This document shows positions 33,007 to 41,246 of a DNA stretch of 64,000 nt, piece by piece. The translations under genes were made by a program, and so were the position numbers. The DNA is taken from the NCBI GenBank assembly GCA_902801475.1, contig CADCIO010000016.1, positions 25,248 to 89,247 on the forward strand, in the 5' to 3' direction. Every line of letters begins with the position of its first letter. Positions within the stretch are counted from its first letter, which is position 1. Source of the DNA: an uncultured Bacteroidales bacterium. GTDB taxonomy: Bacteria > Bacteroidota > Bacteroidia > Bacteroidales > Bacteroidaceae. A model generated the notes under the pieces. That model saw only the letters and a program-made list of their open reading frames with translations. It was not told the origin of the DNA and did not search any database.

Positions 33007-34107
33007 TTAGTTTTTTAGTTTTTCATATACGTTCATCAGCTGCCTTGCCAACTTTTGTGGGTCAAATGTCTCTGCTGCATACCGTCTGCCTCCTTCGATG
33101 GTCTTCTGACGCAGTTCCGTGTCGGTCAGCAGTTTCACCATCTTGTCGCAGATGTCTTCAGCACTATTGGGGTCGGCTTGCAAGGAGAAGGGACCACCAG
33201 CTTCGGGCAGACTGCTCACGTTACTCGTCACCACAGGACAGCCACACAGTTGTGCTTCCACTACGGGTAGTCCAAACCCTTCGTAGAACGATGGATAGAC
33301 CAGCAGTTTCGCATTCGTGTAGAGGCGTTGCAGTTCCATCTTATCCACCATGTCTGGCCACATGAACCAGTTCTCGATGCCCTTCTCGGCGATGTACTGC
33401 TGCACCTTCTGCTTGTAACTTCCGCCACCACCTACCACAATCAGTGGCATCCTCACATCCTCTGGCATCAACTCCATCGCTTTCACGATGCCAAATAGGT
33501 TCTTTCTTGAATTGATGGCACCCACATACAGCATATAGGGCTGCGTTTCCGACTTTGCGATAGGTGTGTAATAGATGGGATTCACAGGCTGATAAATCAC
33601 CTCCACCTTGTGGTCTGGCACATTGTAGAACTCCAGCACATCCTTCTTCGTGCATTCGCTGATGCAGATGATACGGTCGGCATGATTACAAGCATACTGC
33701 CACTTCATGTCGTAGATTTTGCGGTCGTGCCAATGGTACATGTCTGGGAAGGTCTTGAACGCCACATCGTGAATCGTCACCACCGACGCAATGCCCGAAT
33801 GGAACAAACCCACAGGCATCTCGTTGCTCAGTCCGTGAAAGACCTCAATCCCGTCCTTCTTCATCTCGTTCACCAGTCCGTACGTTCTCCACGCACTACC
33901 CCTCATCACACCCTTTGGTGTCACCGTGTAGCAGTTCTTCTTCCCCATGTACGGCTGCGTCGTTCCGTTCAACCTCACCTTGGGCGTGTAGAGCCAATAC
34001 TCATTGTCGGGAAACTCTGCCGTCAGGATGTCAATCGTTGTCCTGCTGTGGTTCCCCAACCCCGTGAAGTTGTTGTACAGACGCTTGGCGTCGAAGCCTA
34101 TCTTCAT
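33007..34107 (-). CDS. GT4 family glycosyltransferase, mannosyltransferase-like
   Basis: 366 residues. GT-B fold with N-terminal TGLGNHSRT loop, central GAINSRKNL (about 203-211) and PSFYEGFGLPVVEAQLCGCP holding the donor-site E-x7-E. Similar to bacterial mannosyl/rhamnosyltransferases of O-antigen and core loci. The stop lies in an AAAAACT-type heptad run, 6 bp before the PLP-enzyme gene. Confidence 0.9.
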   Translation of the reverse strand: MKIGFDAKRLYNNFTGLGNHSRTTIDILTAEFPDNEYWLYTPKVRLNGTTQPYMGKKNCYTVTPKGVMRGSAWRTYGLVNEMKKDGIEVFHGLSNEMPVGLFHSGIASVVTIHDVAFKTFPDMYHWHDRKIYDMKWQYACNHADRIICISECTKKDVLEFYNVPDHKVEVIYQPVNPIYYTPIAKSETQPYMLYVGAINSRKNLFGIVKAMELMPEDVRMPLIVVGGGGSYKQKVQQYIAEKGIENWFMWPDMVDKMELQRLYTNAKLLVYPSFYEGFGLPVVEAQLCGCPVVTSNVSSLPEAGGPFSLQADPNSAEDICDKMVKLLTDTELRQKTIEGGRRYAAETFDPQKLARQLMNVYEKLKN

Positions 34108-34112
34108 TTTCG

Positions 34113-34178
34113 CTAACCTCTAACCTCTAATCGCTAACCTCTAATCGCTAACCTTTAACCCTTAACCTTTAACCGTTA
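34113..34178. repeat. CTAACCT heptad array
   Basis: Nine successive 7-bp units (CTAACCT, CTAATCG, TTAACCC and close variants) run from 34113 to 34175; the next unit begins with the TAA stop (minus strand) of the DUF4254 gene. It fills the gap to the GT4 start. Confidence 0.95.
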
Positions 34179-34778
34179 CTTCTTATACAGCACAGGATTA
34201 GTGTCTGGGTCGTTATACATCTTCATCTGCTTGTACACCTTCATGTACTTTCTCCCCGCTTCGATGTCTTCAATCAGCTGGTCAATCGCTGTCGAGAGGT
34301 CTTTGCGCTGTTCCAACAGCACGTCCAACTTCTTCTGACAGGTTGCCTTGTGTTCCGCAGAGGCATCCGCACGCTCCACCTGCTCTTTCATGTGGTAAAT
34401 CTTCAGCGCCAGAATAGACAGTCTATCAACAGCCCATGCAGGACTTTCCGTATTGATGGTGGCATCGGGCTTCACTTCCACATCCTTGTACTTCGTCCAG
34501 AACCACGAGTCAATGGTCTCCACCAAGTCAGTCCTGTCCTGATTGCTCTTGTCGATGCGTCTTTTCAGCACCAAAGCCTCGGCTGGGTCAATCTGAGGGT
34601 CACGAATGATGTCCTCGAAATGCCACTGTACCGTATCAATCCAGTTCTTCATGTACAGATCGTGCTCAATGCGTCCAGCCTCGTATGGATTTTTGACGGG
34701 TTGGTCGATGTTGTCGTGCACATGATAATCTGCTATTGCTTGCTCAAAAATGGGGTATGCAAGTTCTGTGAAACGCAT
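34176..34778 (-). CDS. DUF4254 domain protein
   Basis: 200 residues, highly charged and helical, no signal peptide or membrane segment. Matches DUF4254, a family common next to LPS glycosyltransferase genes in Bacteroidota; its function is unknown. First gene of the leftward glycan operon, with its stop in the heptad array. Confidence 0.8.
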   Translation of the reverse strand: MRFTELAYPIFEQAIADYHVHDNIDQPVKNPYEAGRIEHDLYMKNWIDTVQWHFEDIIRDPQIDPAEALVLKRRIDKSNQDRTDLVETIDSWFWTKYKDVEVKPDATINTESPAWAVDRLSILALKIYHMKEQVERADASAEHKATCQKKLDVLLEQRKDLSTAIDQLIEDIEAGRKYMKVYKQMKMYNDPDTNPVLYKK

Positions 34779-34859
34779 AAATAATCCTTGTTAATGTTAA
34801 AATTCGCCACAAAATTAAAGTTTTCTGATGAAATATACAACTAAATGATACAAAAACGC

Positions 34860-34867
34860 TAACTTTG
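34860..34867 (+). promoter_or_regulatory. -7 box of a probable small RNA
   Basis: TAACTTTG on the plus strand, 24 bp before the first stem of a structured terminator-ended sequence. No coding start follows within 1.6 kb. Confidence 0.5.
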
Positions 34868-34870
34868 CCC

Positions 34871-34967
34871 CCACAAAAGACAAAAAAAGTTAGCCCCAAC
34901 CTTCCCCAAGCGCACTGCAGGTTGATTCCGAAGTCGGTGCCCAAGTTGGAAGCGAAGGGGCTTTTTT
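34871..34967 (+). ncRNA. Candidate small structured RNA, about 97 nt
   Basis: It begins about 4 nt after a -7 box and ends in an intrinsic terminator. Nested stems can form: AGCCCC (34892-34897) with GGGGCT (34957-34962), CTTCC (34901-34905) with GGAAG (34948-34952), and GCAC (34912-34915) with GTGC (34937-34940), followed by TTTTTT (34962-34967). It sits on the plus strand between two minus-strand genes. A second hairpin ACCGTC-TAT-GACGGT follows at about 34976-34990. It is not the SRP RNA (no GGAAGGAAGC-type loop); no Rfam family is recognised. Confidence 0.5.
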
Positions 34968-35003
34968 GTGTCCAACCGTCTATGACGGTATGCTCCTTTT
35001 TGG

Positions 35004-35669
35004 CTATCTGTAAATGAAATATGTCCCGCCATCGCTCTGGGCATATTTGCGTAGCAGGACTTGGATGTACTCCGCATTCTCCCTGACACGCTGCTCATTG
35101 CCGTCATAACCGTTGATGAGAACAAGCAGATGGCGGGTCTCACTGGTCATCTTGGTTCGTTCATGGTCGCTCGTGGGTGTCCCCACCCCACCTTCAGCAT
35201 CACGATACACCGGCAGACCGTGAATGTTGATGTTACCACGTCCGATACCCTCATACGGTTCCCCCTCACGTCCAATGCCCAAGGTGAGCGTATCGCCCAC
35301 GAATTTGTCTGCATCGAAACCACCAATGCTATAACCGTAGGCGATGGAAGCCAGATTGATGAGGTCAACAAGTGTGTCACGCTGATACAGTTCTTTGCCC
35401 TGCAACACCCGACGTATCAAAGCCTCTGAAGCTGGACGGTATCTCGAAGGATCCTTACCACAAGCCCTGTACACCTTTCTCGTAGCCGATATGCTGGTCA
35501 ACTCCTTCAAAGACTCAGTGGTCAGTTCCCTACGGAACCTTTCCCCCAGTTGTTCAATCTCAGACCATAAGACTTCATTGTATGGAGAATTGACCACATC
35601 AGCCTCCAGACATGCCCCAACAAACTCAGGACAAATCTGCTCCATCTCATTTGACACTATAACTTTCAT
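35004..35669 (-). CDS. B3/B4 tRNA-binding domain protein
   Basis: 221 residues, a free-standing copy of the B3/B4 editing domain of phenylalanyl-tRNA synthetase beta chain. The order ISATRKVYRACGKDPSRYRP, SIGGFDADK and late LLVLINGYDG is typical. Such stand-alone proteins may remove mischarged or modified amino acids from tRNA, but this is unproven. Its start overlaps the HU-like gene stop by ATGA. Confidence 0.82.
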   Translation of the reverse strand: MKVIVSNEMEQICPEFVGACLEADVVNSPYNEVLWSEIEQLGERFRRELTTESLKELTSISATRKVYRACGKDPSRYRPASEALIRRVLQGKELYQRDTLVDLINLASIAYGYSIGGFDADKFVGDTLTLGIGREGEPYEGIGRGNINIHGLPVYRDAEGGVGTPTSDHERTKMTSETRHLLVLINGYDGNEQRVRENAEYIQVLLRKYAQSDGGTYFIYR

Positions 35670-36067
35670 CCCTTTTTCAGTTCTAATTTTGCTCCTTCAC
35701 AGAAATAATAACTCAATTTCCGACCCGTGATACGATGGGCTGCAGGAGTAAACTTGCATTTCACACGTTTCACATGCTCCTTCAGTCTGTAATCACTTTT
35801 CTGATCAACAGTTTCACTCTCTATCGTCAGATGGAAATTGCCAAATCCATCCAACTTGACGGTATGTCCCATTTGCAGGAAAAAGGTCATCTCGTGTACC
35901 AATGCTATCAGCACACCGTACACATCACTTGCTGTGACCGAATTGCTCTTGCTGATGATTTCCGCAATATCCTTCAATGTCACATCCTGACGCTTGACCG
36001 TCTTCCCGTACCACTTGTCGGGTTGTCCCTTCCTTTTCAGTTTCTGTACTTTTACCTGTATTGCCAT
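35666..36067 (-). CDS. HU-related DNA-binding protein (Bacteroidota type)
   Basis: 133 residues, longer than normal HU (about 90). MAIQVKVQKLKRKGQPDKWY is the typical start of the HU-related histone-like family of Bacteroidota, and DGFGNFHL corresponds to the HU signature. It should bind and bend DNA. A full Shine-Dalgarno AAGGAGG (36075-36081) sits 7 nt before the start, rare in this genome, so high expression is likely. A near-perfect palindrome around AGCCGGCT (36100-36115) lies upstream. Confidence 0.9.
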   Translation of the reverse strand: MAIQVKVQKLKRKGQPDKWYGKTVKRQDVTLKDIAEIISKSNSVTASDVYGVLIALVHEMTFFLQMGHTVKLDGFGNFHLTIESETVDQKSDYRLKEHVKRVKCKFTPAAHRITGRKLSYYFCEGAKLELKKG

Positions 36068-36123
36068 AATAAATCCTCCTTACTATACTCATAACAACGA
36101 ATCAGCCGGCTTATTATTGTATT

Positions 36124-36309
36124 TGGCTCGACATAAATAACCTAAAATATATTGTTTTATAGACTAAAATAATAGTTATTACAGAATAAAACCATATATA
36201 TTACTATTCAATGTAATAGTTTTTACATATATAAAAATATAGTTTTCTATAGGTAATAGCATAGTTATCTATGCATAAAATAATAGTTCTCACCATCAAA
36301 TGGCTCGAC
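36124..36309. repeat. Degenerate 22-bp array flanked by a 9-bp direct repeat
   Basis: Seven 22-bp units (36141-36294) share a TAAAA block and a central ATAGTT core; four carry perfect short inverted repeats centred on it, such as TATAG-TTTT-CTATA (36238-36251) and GCATAG-TTAT-CTATGC (36259-36274). TGGCTCGAC flanks the array at 36124-36132 and 36301-36309. Confidence 0.75.
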
Positions 36310-36450
36310 TAAAATGTCGATTTCACTTATGGGAGTGAATATCATCGCTTCCAATAAACAAGAAATATTGGTTGCCCTGTTGATTCATTGGGTCATATTC
36401 CACCACTTTTTTCACCCAGTGTGACAATTGTGACAAAGACAGGGCATTTT

Positions 36451-36481
36451 TTTGCACTGTTATAGAAAATGTGTACCTTTG
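36451..36481 (+). promoter_or_regulatory. Complete promoter of the glycerate kinase gene
   Basis: TTTG (36451-36454), 19-bp spacer, TACCTTTG (36474-36481), 25 bp before the ATG. Confidence 0.85.
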
Positions 36482-36506
36482 CAGAGTGAAATAAAGTGTT
36501 CAAGTT

Positions 36507-37577
36507 ATGAAAGTTGTGGTGGCTATTGATTCGTTGAAGGGTTGTCTGACTTCGCAAGAGGCGAATCGGGCAGCAGTGGAGGGTGTCCGTCAGGGGATGC
36601 CTGGGGCTGAGGTGGTGGAGATTCCTGTCAGCGATGGGGGCGAGGGGTTCTTGGATGCGTTTCAGTCGGCTTGGGGCGGGGAGAAGGTCGAGGTGGAGGT
36701 GATGGATCCGCTGATGCGACCGGTTGTGGCACCTTATCTGCTGCGGGGTGATACGGCTATCATAGAGATGGCTAAGGCGAGTGGATTGACGTTGCTGAGA
36801 TTGGAGGAGCGCAACCCGATGCAGGCTACGAGTTATGGCACTGGGCAGCTTGTGGCTGATGCTGTGCGTCGTGGAAGCAAGCATGTCGTCGTGGGACTGG
36901 GTGGTAGTGCCACCAGCGATTGTGGTATGGGTATGATTCGTGCCATCATCGATGCGTTTGCCAAGGGTGGCACATGGGATGATGTGCGGGTGTTGGATGA
37001 TGTACGTTTCACGATTGCGACCGATGTCACCAATCCTCTTTGTGGGGAGAACGGGGCGGCTTATGTGTTTGCCCCACAGAAGGGAGCCACACCTGAGATG
37101 GTGGTGAGTCTTGATGCGCGTGCCCAGCGTTTTGCGGAGGTGTCGGCTCGGCATTTCGGTTATGACCGTCAGAACGAACAGGGTGCTGGTGCTGCTGGGG
37201 GACTCGGTTATGCTTTCCTGCAATATATGAAGGCTGCGTGTCGTTCTGGCATTGATTTGCTGCTGGATGCCGTACACTTCGATGAGGTTTTGAAGGATGC
37301 AGACCTTGTCATCACGGGCGAGGGTTCGGCCGACCGTCAGACGTTAATGGGGAAATTGCCTTTCGGCATTCTTCAGCGGGCAAAGGCTCAGGGTGTTCCT
37401 GTCTGTCTGATTGCTGGTCGCATTGCTGACCGTCCAGAGTTGTTGGCGGCTGGGTTCCAGCATGTGATGTGCATCAATGCGCCAGACCTTCCTATTGAGG
37501 AGGCGATGAAGCCAGCGATGGCGAGGGAGAATATCATGAATGTGTTGCAAAATTGGGTGAATTCCTATACGATTTAA
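36507..37577 (+). CDS. Glycerate kinase
   Basis: 356 residues, the normal length for the GarK/GlxK family. VVVAIDSLKGCLTSQEA at the start, IPVSDGGEGFLDA (40-52), LGGSATSDCGMG and VITGEGSADRQT are all family signatures. It phosphorylates D-glycerate with ATP in the cytosol, feeding glycolysis. It has its own promoter and stands alone. Confidence 0.93.
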   Translation: MKVVVAIDSLKGCLTSQEANRAAVEGVRQGMPGAEVVEIPVSDGGEGFLDAFQSAWGGEKVEVEVMDPLMRPVVAPYLLRGDTAIIEMAKASGLTLLRLEERNPMQATSYGTGQLVADAVRRGSKHVVVGLGGSATSDCGMGMIRAIIDAFAKGGTWDDVRVLDDVRFTIATDVTNPLCGENGAAYVFAPQKGATPEMVVSLDARAQRFAEVSARHFGYDRQNEQGAGAAGGLGYAFLQYMKAACRSGIDLLLDAVHFDEVLKDADLVITGEGSADRQTLMGKLPFGILQRAKAQGVPVCLIAGRIADRPELLAAGFQHVMCINAPDLPIEEAMKPAMARENIMNVLQNWVNSYTI

Positions 37578-37987
37578 AGAAAAAATAAAATTTTTGAAAA
37601 TTTTTGGCAAAATAATTTGTGGTGTCAAAATAATGTTGTTAATTTGCAAAGTTTTTCCGCTCACTCAAATTGAGTCGGGGAAATTAGAGAAAAAATGTAT
37701 TTACAAACACTTTCAATCTAAAAACCAAAGCAAGAACTAAACAACCAGAACAAAGTACTAAAGGATGCTGAGCGAAAGAACGAATCCGAAGCTCCTAAAC
37801 TGACTTATTATACGATATTTTGATGTTGCCCATTGACATGGGCGGTGTTGTCGTCTGCTCTTGACGCTGTGGACACCCTTCATTTCTTGGCATCTATTTG
37901 AAAACTGCTCCGACGCTGCACCATGCAGCCTTCTATCTAAAAAACAGATTATTGAATCTTCATTTTAATCCTTTAATTCATTCATAT
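37578..37987. other. 410-bp region: probable long leader of the AAA ATPase gene
   Basis: TTTG (37617-37620) and TAATTTG (37640-37646), spaced 19 bp, form a possible promoter with a shortened -7 box. Downstream are the palindrome ACTCAA-A-TTGAGT (37663-37675) and a GCCCAT-TGAC-ATGGGC hairpin (37828-37843) that covers a 13-codon ORF starting MLPIDMGG. No clear longer gene. Confidence 0.4.
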
Positions 37988-39097
37988 ATGACGCATGTAC
38001 CAGAACTTTTAAGAATCAACCAGATGAACTGGGGAAATAACAACATCGACTGCCTGCCCCAACAGCCTACGCTGCCTGACGGGATTGTATTCGCCCACAA
38101 ATTCAAGAAACCAAAGTTGCCTGAACTTCCATTTTCGATAGACGAACTACCATTCTCGTACGAGGAAGATTCCCAACGCTTCAAGGCATTTGATTATGTG
38201 CCAACGCTGGAGGAAGGATTGAGGGCTGAGGTTTTTCCTTGCATGGAGAAACCTGAGGAGGAGCTGAAGAACATGATTGAGTGTCGGGAAATCAGGGAAC
38301 AGATTCGGCAACTGACGACGTTGCATCAGTACAACCTCATGAGGCGCGAATACAATCCCAATGCACCGCTACACAAGATTAGCTTACATTCCATCTTCTC
38401 CGGTTCGCCTGGCACGGGCAAGACCACACTCGGACGGCTCTATGCTTCGCTGCTCTATCAGGCTGGGGCACTGACACATGGGCATGTGGTGGTGGCATCG
38501 AGGAGCACTTTTCTGGGCACCAATTTCGGAGATGAGGAGAAGGCTGTGCACGCTGTGCTGAATGCCGCTCGTGGAGGGGTGCTCATGATTGATGAAGCTT
38601 ATCTGCTGAATCCCCCTCACCCGAACGATCCTGGCAAGCATGTCCTGCAGTTGATGATGCCCATCCTGGCGGATGAGAACATGCATGATATCGCCATCGT
38701 GCTCTGCGGATATTCGGAACCGATGGAGAACTTGCTGAATCTGAACGAGGGGTTGGCATCGCGCTTCCCCAATCGATTCAAGTTTCCCGATTTCTCTGTG
38801 CAGCAGTTGCTCGAAATCAGCAAATTGCGCATCAAGAAGTTCGACTACCATTTCACGCCAAAAGCTTGGAAGCTGTACAAAGAATTAGTTACCCAACTCT
38901 ACGAACATCGTGACAAGAAGAAATGGGGCAACGCCAGAGAGGTGGCTCATCTCTTGGACAAGATTTATATCCACCACGCCAAACGCTGCATGTCTGCGCC
39001 CAACGCAGAGAAGATGAGTGCCCTCACAGTAGCCGACGTCAAACCCGTGGAACGCACCCTCAACTTCACTCCCCCACATCGCATCGGTTTCCGATAG
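37988..39097 (+). CDS. AAA+ ATPase of the CbbX/SpoVK type
   Basis: 369 residues from 37988, the first ATG before family-like sequence. Walker A GSPGTGKT is at 139-146, Walker B VLMIDEAYLL around 198-207, sensor-1 region IVLCGYSEP, and an arginine-finger-like SRFPNRF. Residues 1-130 are a non-conserved N-terminal part. CbbX-like ATPases remodel partner proteins; the partner here is unknown. It is single, with a leader of possibly over 330 nt. Confidence 0.83.
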   Translation: MTHVPELLRINQMNWGNNNIDCLPQQPTLPDGIVFAHKFKKPKLPELPFSIDELPFSYEEDSQRFKAFDYVPTLEEGLRAEVFPCMEKPEEELKNMIECREIREQIRQLTTLHQYNLMRREYNPNAPLHKISLHSIFSGSPGTGKTTLGRLYASLLYQAGALTHGHVVVASRSTFLGTNFGDEEKAVHAVLNAARGGVLMIDEAYLLNPPHPNDPGKHVLQLMMPILADENMHDIAIVLCGYSEPMENLLNLNEGLASRFPNRFKFPDFSVQQLLEISKLRIKKFDYHFTPKAWKLYKELVTQLYEHRDKKKWGNAREVAHLLDKIYIHHAKRCMSAPNAEKMSALTVADVKPVERTLNFTPPHRIGFR

Positions 39098-39214
39098 CGG
39101 TGTTGGGGGTGGATTGTGACAAAAGGAACCCCGTTTTTGTGCACTATTATACAAAAAAACATTAAAATTACACTTTTTCAGGGTTGGGGGACAGAAAATC
39201 AGGGAAATAAACCT

Positions 39215-39222
39215 TAACTTTG
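39215..39222 (+). promoter_or_regulatory. -7 box for the FKBP operon
   Basis: TAACTTTG 87 bp before the ATG at 39309. No TTTG at standard -33 spacing. Confidence 0.5.
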
Positions 39223-39308
39223 CATGATTTTGTGCTTGCTCGCATCGCGTGGGCGGGTGCATGTGTGTGAGACAATTTCTAAAACTCAAATAAACAAATT
39301 ACAAGACA

Positions 39309-40172
39309 ATGAAAAAAATCATGATGATGGCAGCTGCTGTTGCAATGACTGCCATAACAACAATTTCATGCGACAACAACGGTAGTGCCACCCTGAATGA
39401 TGGCGTTGACTCTCTTGCTTACGACTGCGGCGTGTTCCAGTCTGAGGGTCTGAAGCAGTATGTAACAATGCAGTTGGGTATCGATTCTGCTTACATCGAC
39501 GACTTCATCAAGGGTATGAAGGAAGGTGCCATGAACGAGGCTGATCCCAAGAAGGAAGCTTATCTGAGCGGTCTTGCTGTGGGTAAGGACATTTCTGGTA
39601 TGGCCAAGACGCTGACTCAGCAGGTGTATGGCGACGACTCTACAAAGAGCGTGAACGTGAAGGTGCTTCTTTCTGGTTTCGAGGCCGGTCTGAAGGGTAA
39701 GGACAGTCGTACTGCCGAGCAGGCTTACAACGACTTCAACGCCAAGCTGAAGCCAGTTCGTGAGGCTCAGCTCATGAAGGACTTTGGCGACAACAAGGCT
39801 GCCGGTGAGAAGTATCTGGCTGCAAACAAGAAGAAGGAGGGTGTGAAAGTGACCAAGAGTGGTTTGCAGTATAAGGTGCTCGTGGAAGGCGATGGTGCTC
39901 TGCCTACTGACTCTTCAATCTTGAAAGTGAATTATGAAGGTAAGCTCATCGATGGTACTGTGTTTGACAGCAGCTACGAACGTAACATGCCTTTCGAGAT
40001 CAATATGCGTATGCCTGGTGTGATTGACGGTTGGGTGGAAGCGCTGAAGATGATGCCTGCAGGTTCAAAGTGGGAAGTGACTATTCCACAAGATTTGGCA
40101 TACGGTGCTCAGAACCAGGGTCCTATCAAGCCTTTCTCTACACTTATATTCACCATTGAAGTGTTGAAATAA
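39309..40172 (+). CDS. FKBP-type peptidyl-prolyl isomerase, probable lipoprotein
   Basis: 287 residues. A signal peptide ends at ISC (Cys21), a loose lipobox, so it is probably membrane-anchored in the periplasm. An FkpA/Mip-like N-terminal dimerisation domain (about 30-170) precedes the FKBP domain (about 185-287: VNYEGKLIDGTVFDSS, WEVTIPQDLAYG). It speeds proline isomerisation during folding of exported proteins. Its stop shares a base with the next start (TAATG). Confidence 0.92.
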   Translation: MKKIMMMAAAVAMTAITTISCDNNGSATLNDGVDSLAYDCGVFQSEGLKQYVTMQLGIDSAYIDDFIKGMKEGAMNEADPKKEAYLSGLAVGKDISGMAKTLTQQVYGDDSTKSVNVKVLLSGFEAGLKGKDSRTAEQAYNDFNAKLKPVREAQLMKDFGDNKAAGEKYLAANKKKEGVKVTKSGLQYKVLVEGDGALPTDSSILKVNYEGKLIDGTVFDSSYERNMPFEINMRMPGVIDGWVEALKMMPAGSKWEVTIPQDLAYGAQNQGPIKPFSTLIFTIEVLK

Positions 40173-41221
40173 TGAAAAAGACTCTTATATTCACTTTAGC
40201 AGCGTTTGCAATGGCAAGCGCTGTTTTCGCTCAATCGGAGAAAGAGATGGCTGCGTTGGAAACAAAAGCCAATGCAGCAGTTGACAAGGTGGCTGCCAAA
40301 GTGAAGAAGGCCGAAGATGCTGCAGCCTTGAAGGCATTCAAGGAGAAGCAGAAGGCTGAACTCGCTGCTTTCATCGAGGCTCAGAAGACGGGCAAGAAGG
40401 CAGCTGATGCAGCAGACTTCAAGCTCGAGAAGCCTACATTGGCTAATTTTGACGAGGAAACGGCTTACTTCTTCGGTCTTGCTCAGTCGAACGGTCTGAA
40501 GGATTATGCTACAGGTCAGCTGGGTGTGGCTGAGGAATACATCGGCACATTTGCTGAAGGCATCCTCTCTCGTGCCAATGCCGACCCCAATGACAAGGAA
40601 GGAAAGGCATTGAGAGCTGGTCAAGAGATTGGTGACAGAATTGTGAACATGACACAGCAGTTCTCCAACGACTACTACACACCCGACGAGGGCAAGAGCG
40701 TGAATCCTGTTCTTGTAGCAAGTGGCATCGTGATGGGTCTGATGGGTCAGAACGATGTACCTGTGGACAGTGCCGCTCAGGTGTTCCAGCAGCGCATGAC
40801 TGAGCGTCAGGCTGCCAACAAGGAGAAGCTCTATGGTGCCAATCGTGAGGCAGGTCAGAAGTTCTTGGCTGAGAACAAGACCAAGCCAGGTGTGGTGACC
40901 ACAGCCAGCGGTCTTCAGTATAAGGTCATCACAGAGGGCACAGGAGAGAAGCCAACTGCCAGCCAGAAGGTGAAGGTTGACTACGAAGGTAAACTCATCG
41001 ATGGTACTGTATTCGACAGCAGTTATGAGCGTGGAACACCTGCCACTTTCGGAGTGACTCAGGTGATTGCCGGATGGACAGAAGCTTTGCAGCTGATGCC
41101 TGTAGGTTCCAAGTGGGAGCTTTACATCCCTTATGAGTTGGCATATGGTGATCGCAATACAGGCAACATCAAGCCTTATTCAGCCCTCATCTTCACTGTC
41201 GAACTGAAAGGAATTGAATAG
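40172..41221 (+). CDS. FKBP-type peptidyl-prolyl isomerase, periplasmic
   Basis: 349 residues. Signal peptide MKKTLIFTLAAF cut near VFA-QS (about 20). An alanine/lysine-rich helical segment (25-85) precedes the FkpA-like N-domain; the FKBP domain lies at about 245-349 (VDYEGKLIDGTVFDSS, WELYIPYELAYG). Paralogue of the preceding protein, and coupled to it. The pair, followed by a GT-C membrane protein, suggests a periplasmic folding/modification unit. Confidence 0.92.
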   Translation: MKKTLIFTLAAFAMASAVFAQSEKEMAALETKANAAVDKVAAKVKKAEDAAALKAFKEKQKAELAAFIEAQKTGKKAADAADFKLEKPTLANFDEETAYFFGLAQSNGLKDYATGQLGVAEEYIGTFAEGILSRANADPNDKEGKALRAGQEIGDRIVNMTQQFSNDYYTPDEGKSVNPVLVASGIVMGLMGQNDVPVDSAAQVFQQRMTERQAANKEKLYGANREAGQKFLAENKTKPGVVTTASGLQYKVITEGTGEKPTASQKVKVDYEGKLIDGTVFDSSYERGTPATFGVTQVIAGWTEALQLMPVGSKWELYIPYELAYGDRNTGNIKPYSALIFTVELKGIE

Positions 41222-41246
41222 TTTAGAGTTAGTTTAGAACTAAATC

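Larger units (their letters stand above)
36068..36506. other. 439-bp divergent intergenic region with an AT-rich 22-bp array
   Basis: No gene seen. It contains the HU-gene leader and AGCCGGCT palindrome, the 22-bp array at 36141-36294 flanked by TGGCTCGAC, and the promoter of the glycerate kinase gene at 36451-36481. Confidence 0.8.

Noticed and set aside
34900..34940. tRNA or SRP RNA
   Set aside because: GGTTGATTCC resembles a T-arm but no cloverleaf or SRP apical loop can be formed.
36141..36294. Replication origin
   Set aside because: Iteron-like phasing is present, but there is no dnaA, rep gene or clear DnaA box cluster; kept only as a repeat.
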